A DNA stretch of 64,000 nucleotides from Artemisia argyi. Taxonomy: Eukaryota; Streptophyta; Magnoliopsida; Asterales; Asteraceae. A model generated the notes under the pieces. The model did not search any database. It was not told the DNA's origin and saw only the letters and a program-made list of their open reading frames with translations. This document shows, one piece after another, positions 46,530 through 59,261 of the stretch. Position 1 is the stretch's first letter; each line of letters opens with the position of its first letter. The position numbers were made by a program, and so were the translations under genes. Location: positions 305,982,857-306,046,856 of the forward strand of contig CM060709.1 of NCBI GenBank assembly GCA_030686995.1. The letters run 5' to 3'.

Positions 46530-49486
46530 TGTAACACCCCCAAAATACCGCAGCGGAAGACTGTGTCACAGGGGTGCTACTTCATAATACAAAGTACAAG
46601 TTATAGAAAACGAACTCTAAATGAGACGTTTTGAAAAGTTACCATTCGATTAATGAATTCAAAGTTACAAACATGAGATTCCAAAGTACGATACATAAAT
46701 GTATACAAAATGTTTTGAATGGTAAATGATAAAAGCGTAAGTCTTCAGAATATGCAGCTTGACTCTAAGTTCCTCGCACTAGCTATCGCCTTACTAACCT
46801 GAGATAAACATGCTAAAGTGTCAACACAATGGTTGGTGAGTTCATAGAGTTTGTCTTAAAACAGTTGAAAAAGCCTCAAAAGAATGTTCACACAGCAAAG
46901 GCATCGTGAATTCACTCAGTTACAAGTCCCGCCATAAGAGACTTGTAACCTGTGTGTTCACAACCCACTGCTAACATATAGTATAATAAAGACATGTATA
47001 AGTTCATCAAGACAATTAAGCAATTAGTAGTGAGTCTCTACTTCATCTCCGAAGACCTCACTTTGGGAGCCAATTCCCAAGGACAACTGGGAGCCACTTC
47101 CCAAAGAAAACTGGGAGCCACTTCCCAAAGATATAAGTTTACTGGGAGCCACTTCCCAAAGATAAAAGACAGTCATGTATGTATGAAATCAAGTATAATG
47201 CCATCAAGTATAAGACAATCAAGTATAAAACAATCAAGTATAAATATTTTGAGTATTTGTACAAGTAAGCAAGTAGTTGAGCATGTATCCCCCCCAAGAG
47301 TTAAAACAAGTACGAAAAGAGTAGGGGCTATGACTCACCTTAAGTCTATGTAATGAGAAATGAAAGTGGTAGTCGAATCGCGAAAGTCTCTAAGAGCAGC
47401 CTATAATAGAACGTTGCGACTTAGGTTTGGAGTAACGTCTAAGAGTACGACGAATTGCCAATATATGTCTTGCATAATGTTCATGATGTAGTACTTTAGT
47501 ATATAGTGTAAGTCTTTGAATATAAATGGTCTATGAAACATGTATAGGTTGTAAATCTCTTACTACCGTTCGGGCCGACATAATTCAGAAGTCATGGAGT
47601 AAACGTTCGAGGAGCCAGGACACTTTAACTCGTAATTCCACAACTCATCTCGACGGCTTACTCAATGAACTCCTCACATGAGGCTCCCTACTATTGTAGT
47701 ATTTGATAACATATATATAAGCTTTTTGATCTTTAATAGTTATATGGTCTTTAGCCGTGGCTTTGCCATGACCTTGGTCATTGTTACCATGGTCTTAAGA
47801 CTCAACCTTGGCTTTAGCCATGGTTGTGGTCTTGGCTTTAGGTCATTAGACCTCTTGGTCTTAGTAAAACATAACTATTATATAGTAACTTTGGTCTAAA
47901 ATGGGCTGTTAAGAATTTGAAGAAAATTATCACTCAGAAAGCGTTTTCAGGGCTCGAGCTTCTTTGTTCCTGAACGAAAACGTCGTTCCGGACAACTTTC
48001 GTGTTTTAACTTTTTGATGAATCGGACCAGAAGTGGGACTTTCAAAATCAAAATTTGATCAGAATGCTATTTAGGCAGTTTTGCCGTTTTGGTTTCGCTA
48101 ACTTCAATTGGTCATAACTTTTGACTCGTGTACTCGTTTTGGGTGATTCAAATTGCTATGTTTTCCTTGTTAAGTCCTCTTTAACAGTAAGTAAGTGTCA
48201 AATATCAAAGTTATACTATTGTGGTCGTGGTTTTCCATAAAAATCACTAGTTTGCTTGTTTACTTGTCATAAGTTAACATATGTATACCAACACTCGTTT
48301 TATCCATTTTTAAACATCATGAACACAATACAAAGACCATATATAGCATGAATGAAACATAATAAGCATGAAATGATATTGAGCAAGAAAGTGTATAAGG
48401 GTTTGCTTACAACTTTTGGCTTTCTAAAGAAAGGAAGTCAAGTAGAGAACTAGGACACTAAACCTAAGCTTGTAAACCCTTCACCATAACTCTTGTAACC
48501 ATTGATAGACTTGATATAAACCTTGTGAAAACCATTTAACTTCAGCCCTAGTAACCTTGTGTAGCTCTTAATTCAACCATGGAATCACCAAACAAACTTA
48601 AGAACTAGGTAGAGAATACTAAGACCTTGAACTTTGTAGTGTAACTTGTATATTGAAGATCAAAGGATCATGGTGCTAGGTATTGAGGTTGTGGAGTTTT
48701 TGGTGATGAAGAAAGGAAGAGATTAGCTTGCTATTTATACTATGAATGAGGAGGTTAGGAAGGTGGCTAGGAAAGTGCTATAACTTAGTGACAAAGTTGT
48801 AATTAAGTAAGATCTAATGGCTAAAGTCAAGATTTAACCACACATGGTGACTCCCCCCCTCCTAAGTCGTTTTTCCAAGGATAAGGGTGACTAGATGAGT
48901 ATTCATGGTCTTTGGATGATAATATCCTAAGTATGTAGCTAGTTTTGACTCCGTAAATCGCTAACCGTAAGTTTTTAAGTCACGAAACGTAAAACCGGGT
49001 ATCCTAAAAATATGAAACTTGAAAGTATGGTCAAACATGTCAATATACTCCATAATAAAATATAAAATGAGTGGTAGGTTCTATCGGGTGCTAAAACCCT
49101 GTTAAAAACTGGAAACACGGGTCTAAAACGCGTAATTCGCGTAAAACGCTGAACTGAAAAACATAAAATTCCGAAACTTTTGGAATTGTCCTAAAATGAG
49201 AGAAAATCATATTTCTATTGTTTATAATGTTTTATGGATATATCGGGATGCTGGAAAGACGTTTAAACCTAAAAGTAAATCTCGGACACGGCTTTGTGAT
49301 TTTTGCAGAAATGATCCGACGAGCGTCAAACTCTCGGATTATCGTTAAAATAGTTTAACTTACGAGAATATTAAATAAAAATTTCTGAGATGAATAGTGA
49401 AAAGTGAATAGTAAAAAGTGAATAGTAAAAAGTGAATAGTGAAATTTTCGGGAATAAAAGTTAACCTGAAATTGCGAATTGTTACA
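46530..49486 (-). repeat. LTR, left copy
   Basis: Contains a run of four related repeats on GGGAGCCACTTCCCAAAG (about 47062-47162) and four ATCAAGTATAA words just after it (about 47190-47245). The 119- and 73-residue frames inside it are repeat translations found identically in the right copy. They have no recognisable domain and are not listed as genes. Confidence 0.92.
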
Positions 49487-50172
49487 GTCTCTACCCCTTA
49501 AGGAGAACTTCGTCCCGAAGTTCAGTTGATGTTAACTACTTATGATGTGTCTAAGAGAATTCGAGATCTCTAAAATAGTGGTGTTCACTCTGATTCGTCT
49601 AAGGTTCTGGTTAAGGAGTTGTATCGGCTACAATTAAGCCCACTTATTTATAACACATTACTTACATAAAGAAGCGTCCAAATTTATGTAAGTAAGGGAT
49701 CATAAACTCATGGTTCGGTGATTTACAATTTCTTTATTTAACTGAAGAGGCGTCCCAATCCATTTAAATAAGGAGATTCTAAAACATCCTACTTAAGAAT
49801 TTCCGACACAAAATCCGCCTTCTGAGGCAGATGGTAAGATAATCCAGTCATCAAATCCCTAAAGCTAAGTAATAATATTATTTAACTCAAATCTTGTGTC
49901 TCATCAAACAAGAACTGTCACAAGATCAAGTTAACTAATTAGTTATTACTGAGCTCCATGTTTTTAATGACTCGATGAATCTCTGGGGCTCCTTATAATA
50001 CTAAAGTCACATCATCTAACAGCGTGGAACTAAACCAACAACTAACAAAAAGCGTATGTGTATGTATTGTGTGTAAGGCAAAATAAAGAGGAAGGTCCCA
50101 ACGTATATAGCAGTTATAGTCTAGGCACTAAATGCAACCTAGTTCTCTATAACCAAGGCTCTGGTACCAATC
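49487..50172 (-). other. Interior of the young element, non-coding
   Basis: 686 bases with no significant open frame. Edges carry the purine tract (49487-49502) and primer-binding site (about 50158-50172). It resembles the stump of a gypsy polyprotein 3' end plus leader. Confidence 0.7.
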
Positions 50173-53099
50173 TGTAACACCCCCAAAATACCGCAGCGGA
50201 AGACTGTGTCACAGGGGTGCTACTTCATAATACAAAGTACAAGTTATAGAAAACGAACTCTAAATGAGACGTTTTGAAAAGTTACCATTCGATTAATGAA
50301 TTCAAAGTTACAAACATGAGATTCCAAAGTATGATACATAAATGTATACAAAATGTTTTGAATGGTAAATGATAAAAGCGTAAGTCTTCAGAATATGCAG
50401 CTTGACTCTAAGTTCCTCGCACTAGCTATCGCCTTACTAACCTGAGATAAACATGCTAAAGTGTCAACACAATGGTTGGTGAGTTCATAGAGTTTGTCTT
50501 AAAACAGTTGAAAAAGCCTCAAAAGAATGTTCACACAGCAAAGGCATTGTGAATCTACTCAGTTACAAGTCCCGCCATAAGAGACTTGTAACCTGTGTGT
50601 TCACAACCCACTGCTAACATATAGTATAATAAAGACATGTATAAGTTCATCAAGACAATTAAGCAATTAGTAGTGAGTCTCTACTTCATCTCCGAAGACC
50701 TCACTTTGGGAGCCAATTCCCAAGGACAACTGGGAGCCACTTCCCAAAGAAAACTGGGAGCCACTTCCCAAAGATATAAGTTTACTGGGAGCCACTTCCC
50801 AAAGATAAAAGACAGTCATGTATGTATGAAATCAAGTATAATGCCATCAAGTATAAGACAATCAAGTATAAAACAATCAAGTATAAATGTTTTGAGTATT
50901 TGTACAAGTAAGCAAGTAGTTGAGCATGTATCCCCCCCAAGAGTTAAAACAAGTACGAAAAGAGTAGGGGCTATGACTCACCTTAAGTCTATGTAATGAG
51001 AAATGAAAGTGGTAGTCGAATCGCGAAAGTCTCTAAGAGCAGCCTATAATAGAACGTTGCGACTTAGGTTTGGAGTAACGTCTAAGAGTACGACGAATTG
51101 CCAATATATGTCTTGCATAATGTTCATGATGTAGTACTTTAGTATATAGTGTAAGTCTTTGAATATAAATGGTCTATGAAACATGTATAGGTTGTAAATC
51201 TCTTACTACCGTTCGGGCCGACATAATTCAGAAGTCATGGAGTAAACGTTCGAGGAGCCAGGACACTTTAACTCGTAATTCCACAACTCATCTCGACGGC
51301 TTACTCAATGAACTCCTCACATGAGGCTCCCTACTATTGTAGTATTTGATAACATATATATAAGCTTTTTGATCTTTAATAGTTATATGGTCTTTAGCCG
51401 TGGCTTTGCCATGACCTTGGTCATTGTTACCATGGTCTTAAGACTCAACCTTGGCTTTAGCCATGGTTGTGGTCTTGGCTTTAGGTCATTAGACCTCTTG
51501 GTCTTAGTAAAACATAACTATTATATAGTAACTTTGGTCTAAAATGGGCTGTTAAGAATTTGAAGAAAATTATCACTCAGAAAGCGTTTTCAGGGCTCGA
51601 GCTTCTTTGTTCCTGAACGAAAACGTCGTTCCGGACAACTTTCGTGTTTTAACTTTTTGATGAATCGGACCAGAAGTGGGACTTTCAAAATCAAAATTTG
51701 ATCAGAATGCTATTTAGGCAGTTTTGCCGTTTTGGTTTCGCTAACTTCAATTGGTCATAACTTTTGACTTGTGTACTCGTTTTGGGTGATTCAAATTGCT
51801 ATGTTTTCCTTGTTAAGTCCTCTTTAACAGTAAGTAAGTGTCAAATATCAAAGTTATACTATTGTGGTCGTGGTTTTCCATAAAAATCACTAGTTTGCTT
51901 GTTTACTTGTCATAAGTTAACATATGTATACCAACACTCGTTTTATCCATTTTTAAACATCATGAACACAATACAAAGACCATATATAGCATGAATGAAA
52001 CATAATAAGCATGAAATGATATTGAGCAAGAAAGTGTATAAGGGTTTGCTTACAACTTTTGGCTTTCTAAAGAAAGGAAGTCAAGTAGAGAACTAGGACA
52101 CTAAACCTAAGCTTGTAAACCCTTCACTATAACTCTTGTAACCATTGATAGACTTGATATAAACCTTGTGAAAACCATTTAACTTCAGCCCTAGTAACCT
52201 TGTGTAGCTCTTAATTCAACCATGGAATCACCAAACAAACTTAAGAACTAGGTAGAGAATACTAAGACCTTGAACTTTGTAGTGTAACTTGTATATTGAA
52301 GATCAAAGGATCATGGTGCTAGGTATTGAGGTTGTGGAGTTTTTGGTGATGAAGAAAGGAAGAGATTAGCTTGCTATTTATACTATGAATGAGGAGGTTA
52401 GGAAGGTGGCTAGGAAAGTGCTATAACTTAGTGACAAAGTTGTAATTAAGTAAGATCTAATGGCTAAAGTCAAGATTTAACCACACATGGTGACTCCCCC
52501 CCTCCTAAGTCGTTTTTCCAAGGATAAGGGTGACTAGATGAGTATTCATGGTCTTTGGATGATAATATCCTAAGTATGTAGCTAGTTTTGACTCCGTAAA
52601 TCGCTAACCGTAAGTTTTTAAGTCACGAAACGTAAAACCGGGTATCCTAAAAATATGAAACTTGAAAGTATGGTCAAACATGTCAATATACTCCATAATA
52701 AAATATAAAATGAGTGGTAGGTTCTATCGGGTGCTAAAACCCTGTTAAAAACTGGAAACACGGGTCTAAAACGCGTAATTCGCGTAAAACGCTGAACTGA
52801 AAAACATAAAATTCCGAAACTTTTGGAATTGTCCTAAAATGAGAGAAAATCATATTTCTATTGTTTATAATGTTTTATGGATATATCGGGATGCTGGAAA
52901 GACGTTTAAACCTAAAAGTAAATCTCGGACACGGCTTTGTGATTTTTGCAGAAATGACTCTCGGATTATCGTTAAAATAGTTTAACTTACGAGAATATTA
53001 AATAAAAATTTCTGAGATGAATAGTGAAAAGTGAATAGTAAAAAGTGAATAGTGAAATTTTCGGGAATAAAAGTTAACCTGAAATTGCGAATTGTTACA
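50173..53099 (-). repeat. LTR, right copy
   Basis: Near-identical partner of 46530-49486. It lacks 16 bases ('tccgacgagcgtcaaa' in the left copy) near 52957 and one 14-base 'gtgaatagtaaaaa' unit near 53050. Confidence 0.92.
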
Positions 53100-53104
53100 A
53101 AATA

Positions 53105-54136
53105 TTGTTGATGTTGTTGGTTGAGTTTTTGCCGAGAGAGAGGAAGGCCGAGACCTAGGGTCTGGGCCAAGGTTTTTGTGGCCGATATTTTGATTATTGT
53201 TGATATAGTTGTTGCTTTTTGCCTGTTGTTGATGTCGTTGCGGGCTGCCGAGGCAAATGGATATTTGGTTTCGGTGAAGTGAGAAATGGTTGAAATTAAT
53301 TTGTGATTAAGTGTTGTCGTGCCTTAGGAATTAGGGCCGGTAGTCAATATTGGACATTAATATTTACATGATGTTGGACTATTAATATAACTTGTGAAAC
53401 TTTGTGCAAAGTTGGGGTTACTTTGATTTTTTAGTCACGGTTGACTCCGACAACGCCGTGACATGGATTTTTGACATATATGGACTTGTTGATAATAAAT
53501 ACTTATGAAAAGAATCCGAGAGTAGAGATTAAGATTAATTTTTGAGAATATAATTAACTATATACCGCTTTAAATTCTCATGGTTATGCACGTCGCTTGT
53601 CTAGTATTAATTAACCATGTTTCAGTTACTTAACTATGAATTACCACAAAATAAAAAGGAATATTATGGCGTTTATATAGTAGAGATTAAGATTAATTTT
53701 TGAGAATTATTAAATATAAAAATTCTTATGTTGTATTTGTGTCTTTTAAAAAAATAATAAAAAATCATGAAAACCAACCGTGTAAAATAATTAGTATAAA
53801 TAAAATTGTTTGACAAAGAAGATACTGCTTTGTGTATGCGTAAAGTTGACTAAGTTATATTAATAGAGCAATTGTAACAGTTGAGATAAAAGTTGACTAA
53901 TTATGCTTTAAATCTCGTGGTATTTTAAGTGAGAGTTTAAAGTTGGATTAAAGGGAAGCGTATTTCGTAAACAAGTTGTAAGTTTTCAAGATTCTTGAAT
54001 TTTTATAAAAATGTGATACACCCATTGTAAGAAAGTACACAAACGAATGAAAAAAATATAAATTCAAAAACCTATATGCAACTCAAGTCAAATACACTTT
54101 TAGAGAAAATAAATCTAGAAAACTACTTTTAGTTAT
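53105..54136. other. Continuation of LTR-like copy 1 and AT-rich DNA
   Basis: The first few hundred bases ('ggccgagacctagggt', 'tttttgtggccgatatttt') continue the sequence interrupted at 46529. A CTAG preceded by 'atgcacgtcgcttgt' at 53586-53604 looks like another Helitron end. No gene is seen. Confidence 0.4.
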
Positions 54137-57100
54137 TGTAACACCCCCAATTCATGATGCAACGGAATTCAACTTGGGTGTTACTCGACGGCACAACAGT
54201 CATAATAATAGAAAACGATCTCTAACTGAGTCATTTTAAAAAGACTTATCATTCGAATTATTCAAATATATCAGAGTTTACATAGTTAGGTCCCAAAAAG
54301 GTTCCATGTTTACAAAATACATCAATATAAAGTCTTTTGATGTTTTATCGAATGACAAAGTAGATTATAGCCTTCTTCATTTAGTCCGTGCCCCTCCGTG
54401 CCATTCTTGATTATCATGGACCTGAAATACATGCTTAAAAGGTCAACACAAAGGTTGAGTGATATTCATAGAGTTTGTTTAATGGTTGAACACAATATGT
54501 TGGTAGTATGAGTTAATTAGACTCATACTCATGGTTGGAAAACAAAACAGTTATTATTATATATTAAGCTCATGCAACCAATACGTTAACGGGTACCAAT
54601 ATCAATCGGCGGTTTTGTTGCCTCGGTAAGTACTTTGCCGTCATACTTAATGTTTCAAATATAGTGCATTTGTTTGAACTCATCTAGTCAAAACAAATGG
54701 GATTCGTCAATCCCAATAGGCCTATTGACAATACTCGCGCTCACTAATACTAGTGATTAAATGGTTCATAATAAGGGGCCTAGGATTGGCAAGGATGGTA
54801 CTTAGTAATAATAAAACAATCAGGCAGCATATAGTTTCAAAGCATTGTGTTCGGTTTAAAATAGCATGTATTCCCCCCAAGGGTTTGTAAAATATTGAAG
54901 TAATGGAAAGTGGGGCTATGAACTCACCTTAAATAATATAGCAAGTAGTGAATGTGATGGTTGAATCGCGAAGGTTTCTACGAGCAACCTATAATAGAAT
55001 GTTGCGACTTAGGATTGGAGTAAAGAATATGAAGAATTGCCTATATACGTCTTGAATTTAGTCCATGATGTAGTACTTAGTATAGTGTAAGTCTTTGAAA
55101 AGAAATGGTTTATGAAACATGTATAGTTTATATATCGCTTACTACCGTTCGGGCCAACATAATTCAGAAGTCATGTAGTAAATGTTCGAGGAGCCAGGAC
55201 ACTTTAATTTGTAAATCCACAACTCATCTCGACGGCTTACTTAATGAACTCCTCACATGAAGCTCCCTACTATTGTAGTATTTGATAAAATATATATAAG
55301 TTTTGATCCGAAAAGTTACATGTCCAATATTTGAATAAACTTAGGAAAGTTTACTTTTGGATGAAGATTGTTATTAGAATGAGTTTCTTAAATCTTGTAT
55401 GACAATTACTTGTAAGATCTCATGGTTCTTTAGATGGAGTAGATCCAAATTGCATGTTTAAGTTATCGCTAACTCTTTAGCTCATGTTTTCGCCTAGGTA
55501 AGTTTATATGGTCTTTAGTCATGGCTTCGCCGTGACCTTGGTCATTGTTATCATGGGCTTGAGACTCAACCTTGAGTTTAGCCATGGTTGTGGTCTTAAC
55601 TTTAGGTCATTAGACCTCTTGGCCTTATTAAACCATAACTATTATATAGTAACTTTGGTATATAAAATAGCTGTTAAGAAACTGAAGAAAATCTCATTCG
55701 TTATTGGTGTTTTGAAGAAAACGTGATTCCGGACAACTTTCGTGTTTTAACTTTTTTGTGAAACGGACCAGAAGGGCCTCTTTTTGCGTGTTTAATGTTC
55801 TGTCACAGAAGGTTTTTAGGCAGTTTTGCTGTAAAGTTTTAGTAACTTCAAATAGCCATAACTTTTTACTCATGTACTCATTTTAAGTGGTTCAAATTGC
55901 TATGGTTTTCTTGTTAAGTCCTCTACTACAATATGTAATTGTCCAATATCACAATTATACCATATTGGTCAGATTTTACCATGGAAGTCACTAGTTTACT
56001 TGTTTAAATAACGTAAGTTAACTATATATACCAATACTTGTTTTACCCATTTTTATACATCATGAACATAATCACAAGACAAAATATAGTAGGAATGAAA
56101 TGTAAATAGCATGAAAATGATATTTAACAAGAAGTATGTTAGGGTTTGCTTACAACTTTTGGCTTTCAACAAAGAAAGGTAAGTAACATGTAAGGTAAGG
56201 ACTTTGATTGATTTATGCTTCACTTTACTTCACTTCAAGCAATCTTTCTACACTTGTATTCTTGAAAGAGAGATGATGAAGGTTGAGGTGATTTGAGTAG
56301 ATTTAAAATCAAGAGAAATCACCAAAGTTTCTAGGGTTTGGAAGTATTTTGATTACTTAAAACCAAACTAGGGTTTCTATGTTGATGTTGCACTTGATTC
56401 TTGCATGAAACTAGAAGTAATTTTTACTAAGGAGATGGTGTTGGTATGGTTGATATGGGACGGCAACAAGGGGGGACGGGGGGGGGGGGGGGGGGGGCTT
56501 TTATATGGCTTTGAGGAGGTTACCTTTCATGACTAGTCAAAGCTTTCATAACAAGCTTGTACACTTGCTAACATCTCAAGGCCTTAATCATGAGATCAAG
56601 CTACCTAAAGGGTGACTCCCCCCCTCTATTGGCGGTTCAAAACATATAGGGGGGATGACTTGGTCCTTGGAAGATAATATCCTAGATATTTAGTTAGTTT
56701 TGACTACGTAAAACGCTAACCGTAAATGATTAAGCCATAAAACGTAAAACCGGGTATCATAAAAATGTGGAACTTGAAAGAATGGTTAAACATGTCAATA
56801 TACTCCATAATAAAATATAAAATGAGTGGTAGGTTCCATTGGGGTGCTAAAACCCTGCTAAAACTGGAAACACGGGTCTAAAACGCGTAATACGTAAAAC
56901 GTACGAATATTGTGTAAAATTGAGAAAAGTAAAATGTTACTTTTCTAATATGATAATAATGATTTAAAATGACTTATAATGTCTAGAATGGGCTCAGTCT
57001 AGTGTCGGTTGGTATTTAATGTCTTTAAGACATAAAACCGTAAGCCTAAAAATCAAGGAATGATTTATAAAACCAAGGAATAATTTTTGGTCAAAGGAGG

Positions 57101-57545
57101 AGGGAAAAATATGTTGACTTTTTCCAAAAATGTGAAAACTCAGATCGTCTTAGAAACGCGGTGCAGGTATAGGCTAAGGTTACGGCTAAGTAAAAGCGCT
57201 TAAAAACGTAAATTTCTGTTTCTCACGGTCGAGGGTTTATTTGGTCACATTTTTCTTAGTCATGATTAATTCTCAAATAAATCATGAGTGTATCAAACAT
57301 TTTTCTCATGCAGGAAAAATTAACGCGGTCGAGTTTCGTTGTGCGTAGAATTTTTGAATGACGTTTTACCCTAAAACGTGTAGTTCCTTAATAACTTTCG
57401 CGAAAATGATCTGATGAGTGTCAAACTTTTATTTTGCCATGGAAATTATTTATCACACGAGAATATGAAATAAAAATCAAATTTCGGAAAATGAATAGTG
57501 AAATTTTCGAGAATAGTAATTAACCTGAAATTGCGAATTGTTACA
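54137..57545 (-). mobile_element. Solo LTR related to the giant-LTR family
   Basis: A 3409-base block starts TGTAACACCCCCAATTCATG and ends GCGAATTGTTACA, with an exact GTTAT target duplication on both sides (54132-54136, 57546-57550). It shares many segments with the LTRs at 46.5 and 50.2 kb, including TTCCGGACAACTTTCGTG (about 55727), 'cgttcgggccaacataatt' and the 'gtgactcccccc' stretch. It is clearly diverged, so it is a sister subfamily. Orientation follows that comparison. There is a G-run of about 21 bases near 56477-56497. Confidence 0.9.
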
Positions 57546-57550
57546 GTTAT

Positions 57551-59261
57551 ATCTACTCATTTTTAGCGTAAAATATGAAGAAACATGTCTGGATCCATCT
57601 TCAAAAGTTAATCACCATGCTTTGAATAATTGAATATTCGTTGATGTTCAAGTTCTACGACCATTTAAATATCCATGAAAAACAAATCAAAGTAAACGAA
57701 TAAACGCTGCTAGCAATTGCATATAAATAACCAAATCCAGTTGAAAACTACCCAAAACAAAGAAAATAACTCATATACAACCTTTTTATATATTAACAAA
57801 TAACCAAAAGAAAACCCTCACGAATTTGCAAAATCTTTTCACAAAAAAAGAATTCTCACCGACGATCTTTAAGTTGTAGATCTTCAAAAGAAATTGAAAG
57901 ATTAAGGGTGAATAGTAAGAAACTATGAGATTAAAGATGAAAGAGAAAAAGAGAGCATTGTGAGAGAAGCAAAAGAAAAGACACAAATGAGGATGATAAG
58001 GAATACTTAAGCTACATACCTTTGTTTTGATCTCCTCTGTTGATATGCAAAACTGGTTAACACACATCATCACCTAAAAAAGTAACAAACCACAAAACCA
58101 TAAAGTTAGATAAAAAGTAGCCATGGCTGAGTTTCACAGGAAACCATGGCTATCCACTCAAACACATGAAAGTCCGGTGACCAAATAAGTTATTCAGTGC
58201 ATCCACTAATGAGAAATCATACAACTACAAACTAATAGTTCACATATATAAACAGATAAACATTTAGATGACATGCATTAATGAGAATAAATTACAAAAC
58301 ATCTGCTGTCAGCAACAATATAATGTTAGAAGAGTCATTATAAACCTATTGCATTTAAAGAAAAACCTGTGTGGTCTCTATGGGGAACAAGTATGTACAT
58401 AGAAAAACCAACCTCAAGATCATCATCAACATTCTTTTTGCATTTCCATTATTTTCAGTCGTGAAATGGGGTTTAGATAGGCAATAGAACATTTGAATTT
58501 TCCAACCTTGAAATATAGCGTGTTCCAACCTCTTTTCGTGTACACATGATTAATACTTCTAATGCAATAACTCCCTTTGATTTTTCAGCCTAAGATACAA
58601 GACTTTCAATATTTTCCTTCAATAGATACAAGACTTTTACACAAATGTTTCAACAGAAAAGCGATTGTTCTAGCCTTTTACACAAAGGTTTGAACTCTTA
58701 CAATACTTTCCTGCAATAGAAAAGTGATTGTTCCAGTCTTTTACACAAAGGTTTCAATTAAAGAAATCCTTTCCTATAAAATGACGATTTGGTGTAAATT
58801 ATCATCGTATGCCAGCAAGTTATCATGAGAAAGTTGCCATAAATTTTGTACAAAGTCAACAAAGTTATATATCACATCAATTTGCCAGGAAGGTTGCTAA
58901 TTATAGTGAACAATTTCAACTTTGCGTTTTGCCAGGAAGTTAAATATTCACAATTTCTACTTTCAACATTCCAACAAAGTCAATTTTCAATTGTTGACCA
59001 CTTTTCCATTATAAGTAGTATAGATATAGCGTGCACTTGAGGTTCAACAATGCGGAAAAGATTGAATTGAGGTCCACTTTACATAATCAACTCCACATAT
59101 CTCTTGCAATATTACTTTCACTCAATTTTTTAAAAACCTTCTACAATCTCTAATTGCTCCACCATAAATACTAATGTCAACAAAGTTTTCAAAATGTATA
59201 ATGGAAAAATCTTACATCAGTTCAAATGAGTCTCATAAAACAAACTCTTGATGAATTCAAC
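57551..59261. other. Intergenic region, nothing recognised
   Basis: No supported gene. At about 58625-58765 three related units of roughly 65-70 bases share CTTTTACACAAAGGTTT. The 95-residue minus frame at 57786-58073 is hydrophobic but resembles no family I know and lacks splice or promoter support. Confidence 0.4.

Larger units (their letters stand above)
46530..53099 (-). mobile_element. Young non-autonomous gypsy-like element with giant LTRs
   Basis: LTRs 46530-49486 (2957 bases) and 50173-53099 (2927 bases) start TGTAACACCCCCAAAATACC and end GCGAATTGTTACA. An exact AAATA target duplication flanks them (46525-46529, 53100-53104). On the minus strand the LTR is followed by GATTGGTACCAGAG, a tRNA-Met-type primer site. 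The other interior edge reads AAGGGGTAGAGAC, a purine tract preceded by the gypsy-type end 'ttcgggacgaagttctcc'. Thus it runs on the minus strand. The interior is only 686 bases and non-coding, so it is a LARD-like derivative needing outside enzymes. The LTRs differ by two deletions (16 and 14 bases in the right one) and about half a dozen substitutions by eye, so insertion was recent. Confidence 0.92.

Noticed and set aside
47062..47245. Short regularly spaced repeats that could suggest a CRISPR array
   Set aside because: The repeats are adjacent tandem words within an LTR of a plant retroelement, without unique spacers or cas genes.
46994..47353. 119-residue frame with LGATSQR repeats, repeated at 50637-50996, and a 73-residue frame at 47678 and 51321
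   Set aside because: They lie within the two LTRs of one element, are conserved only because the LTRs are young, and in the sister solo LTR at 54137 the long frame is not kept.
57786..58073. Hydrophobic 95-residue minus-strand frame
   Set aside because: No family resemblance, no neighbouring exons, and surrounded by repeats. Left as unsupported.
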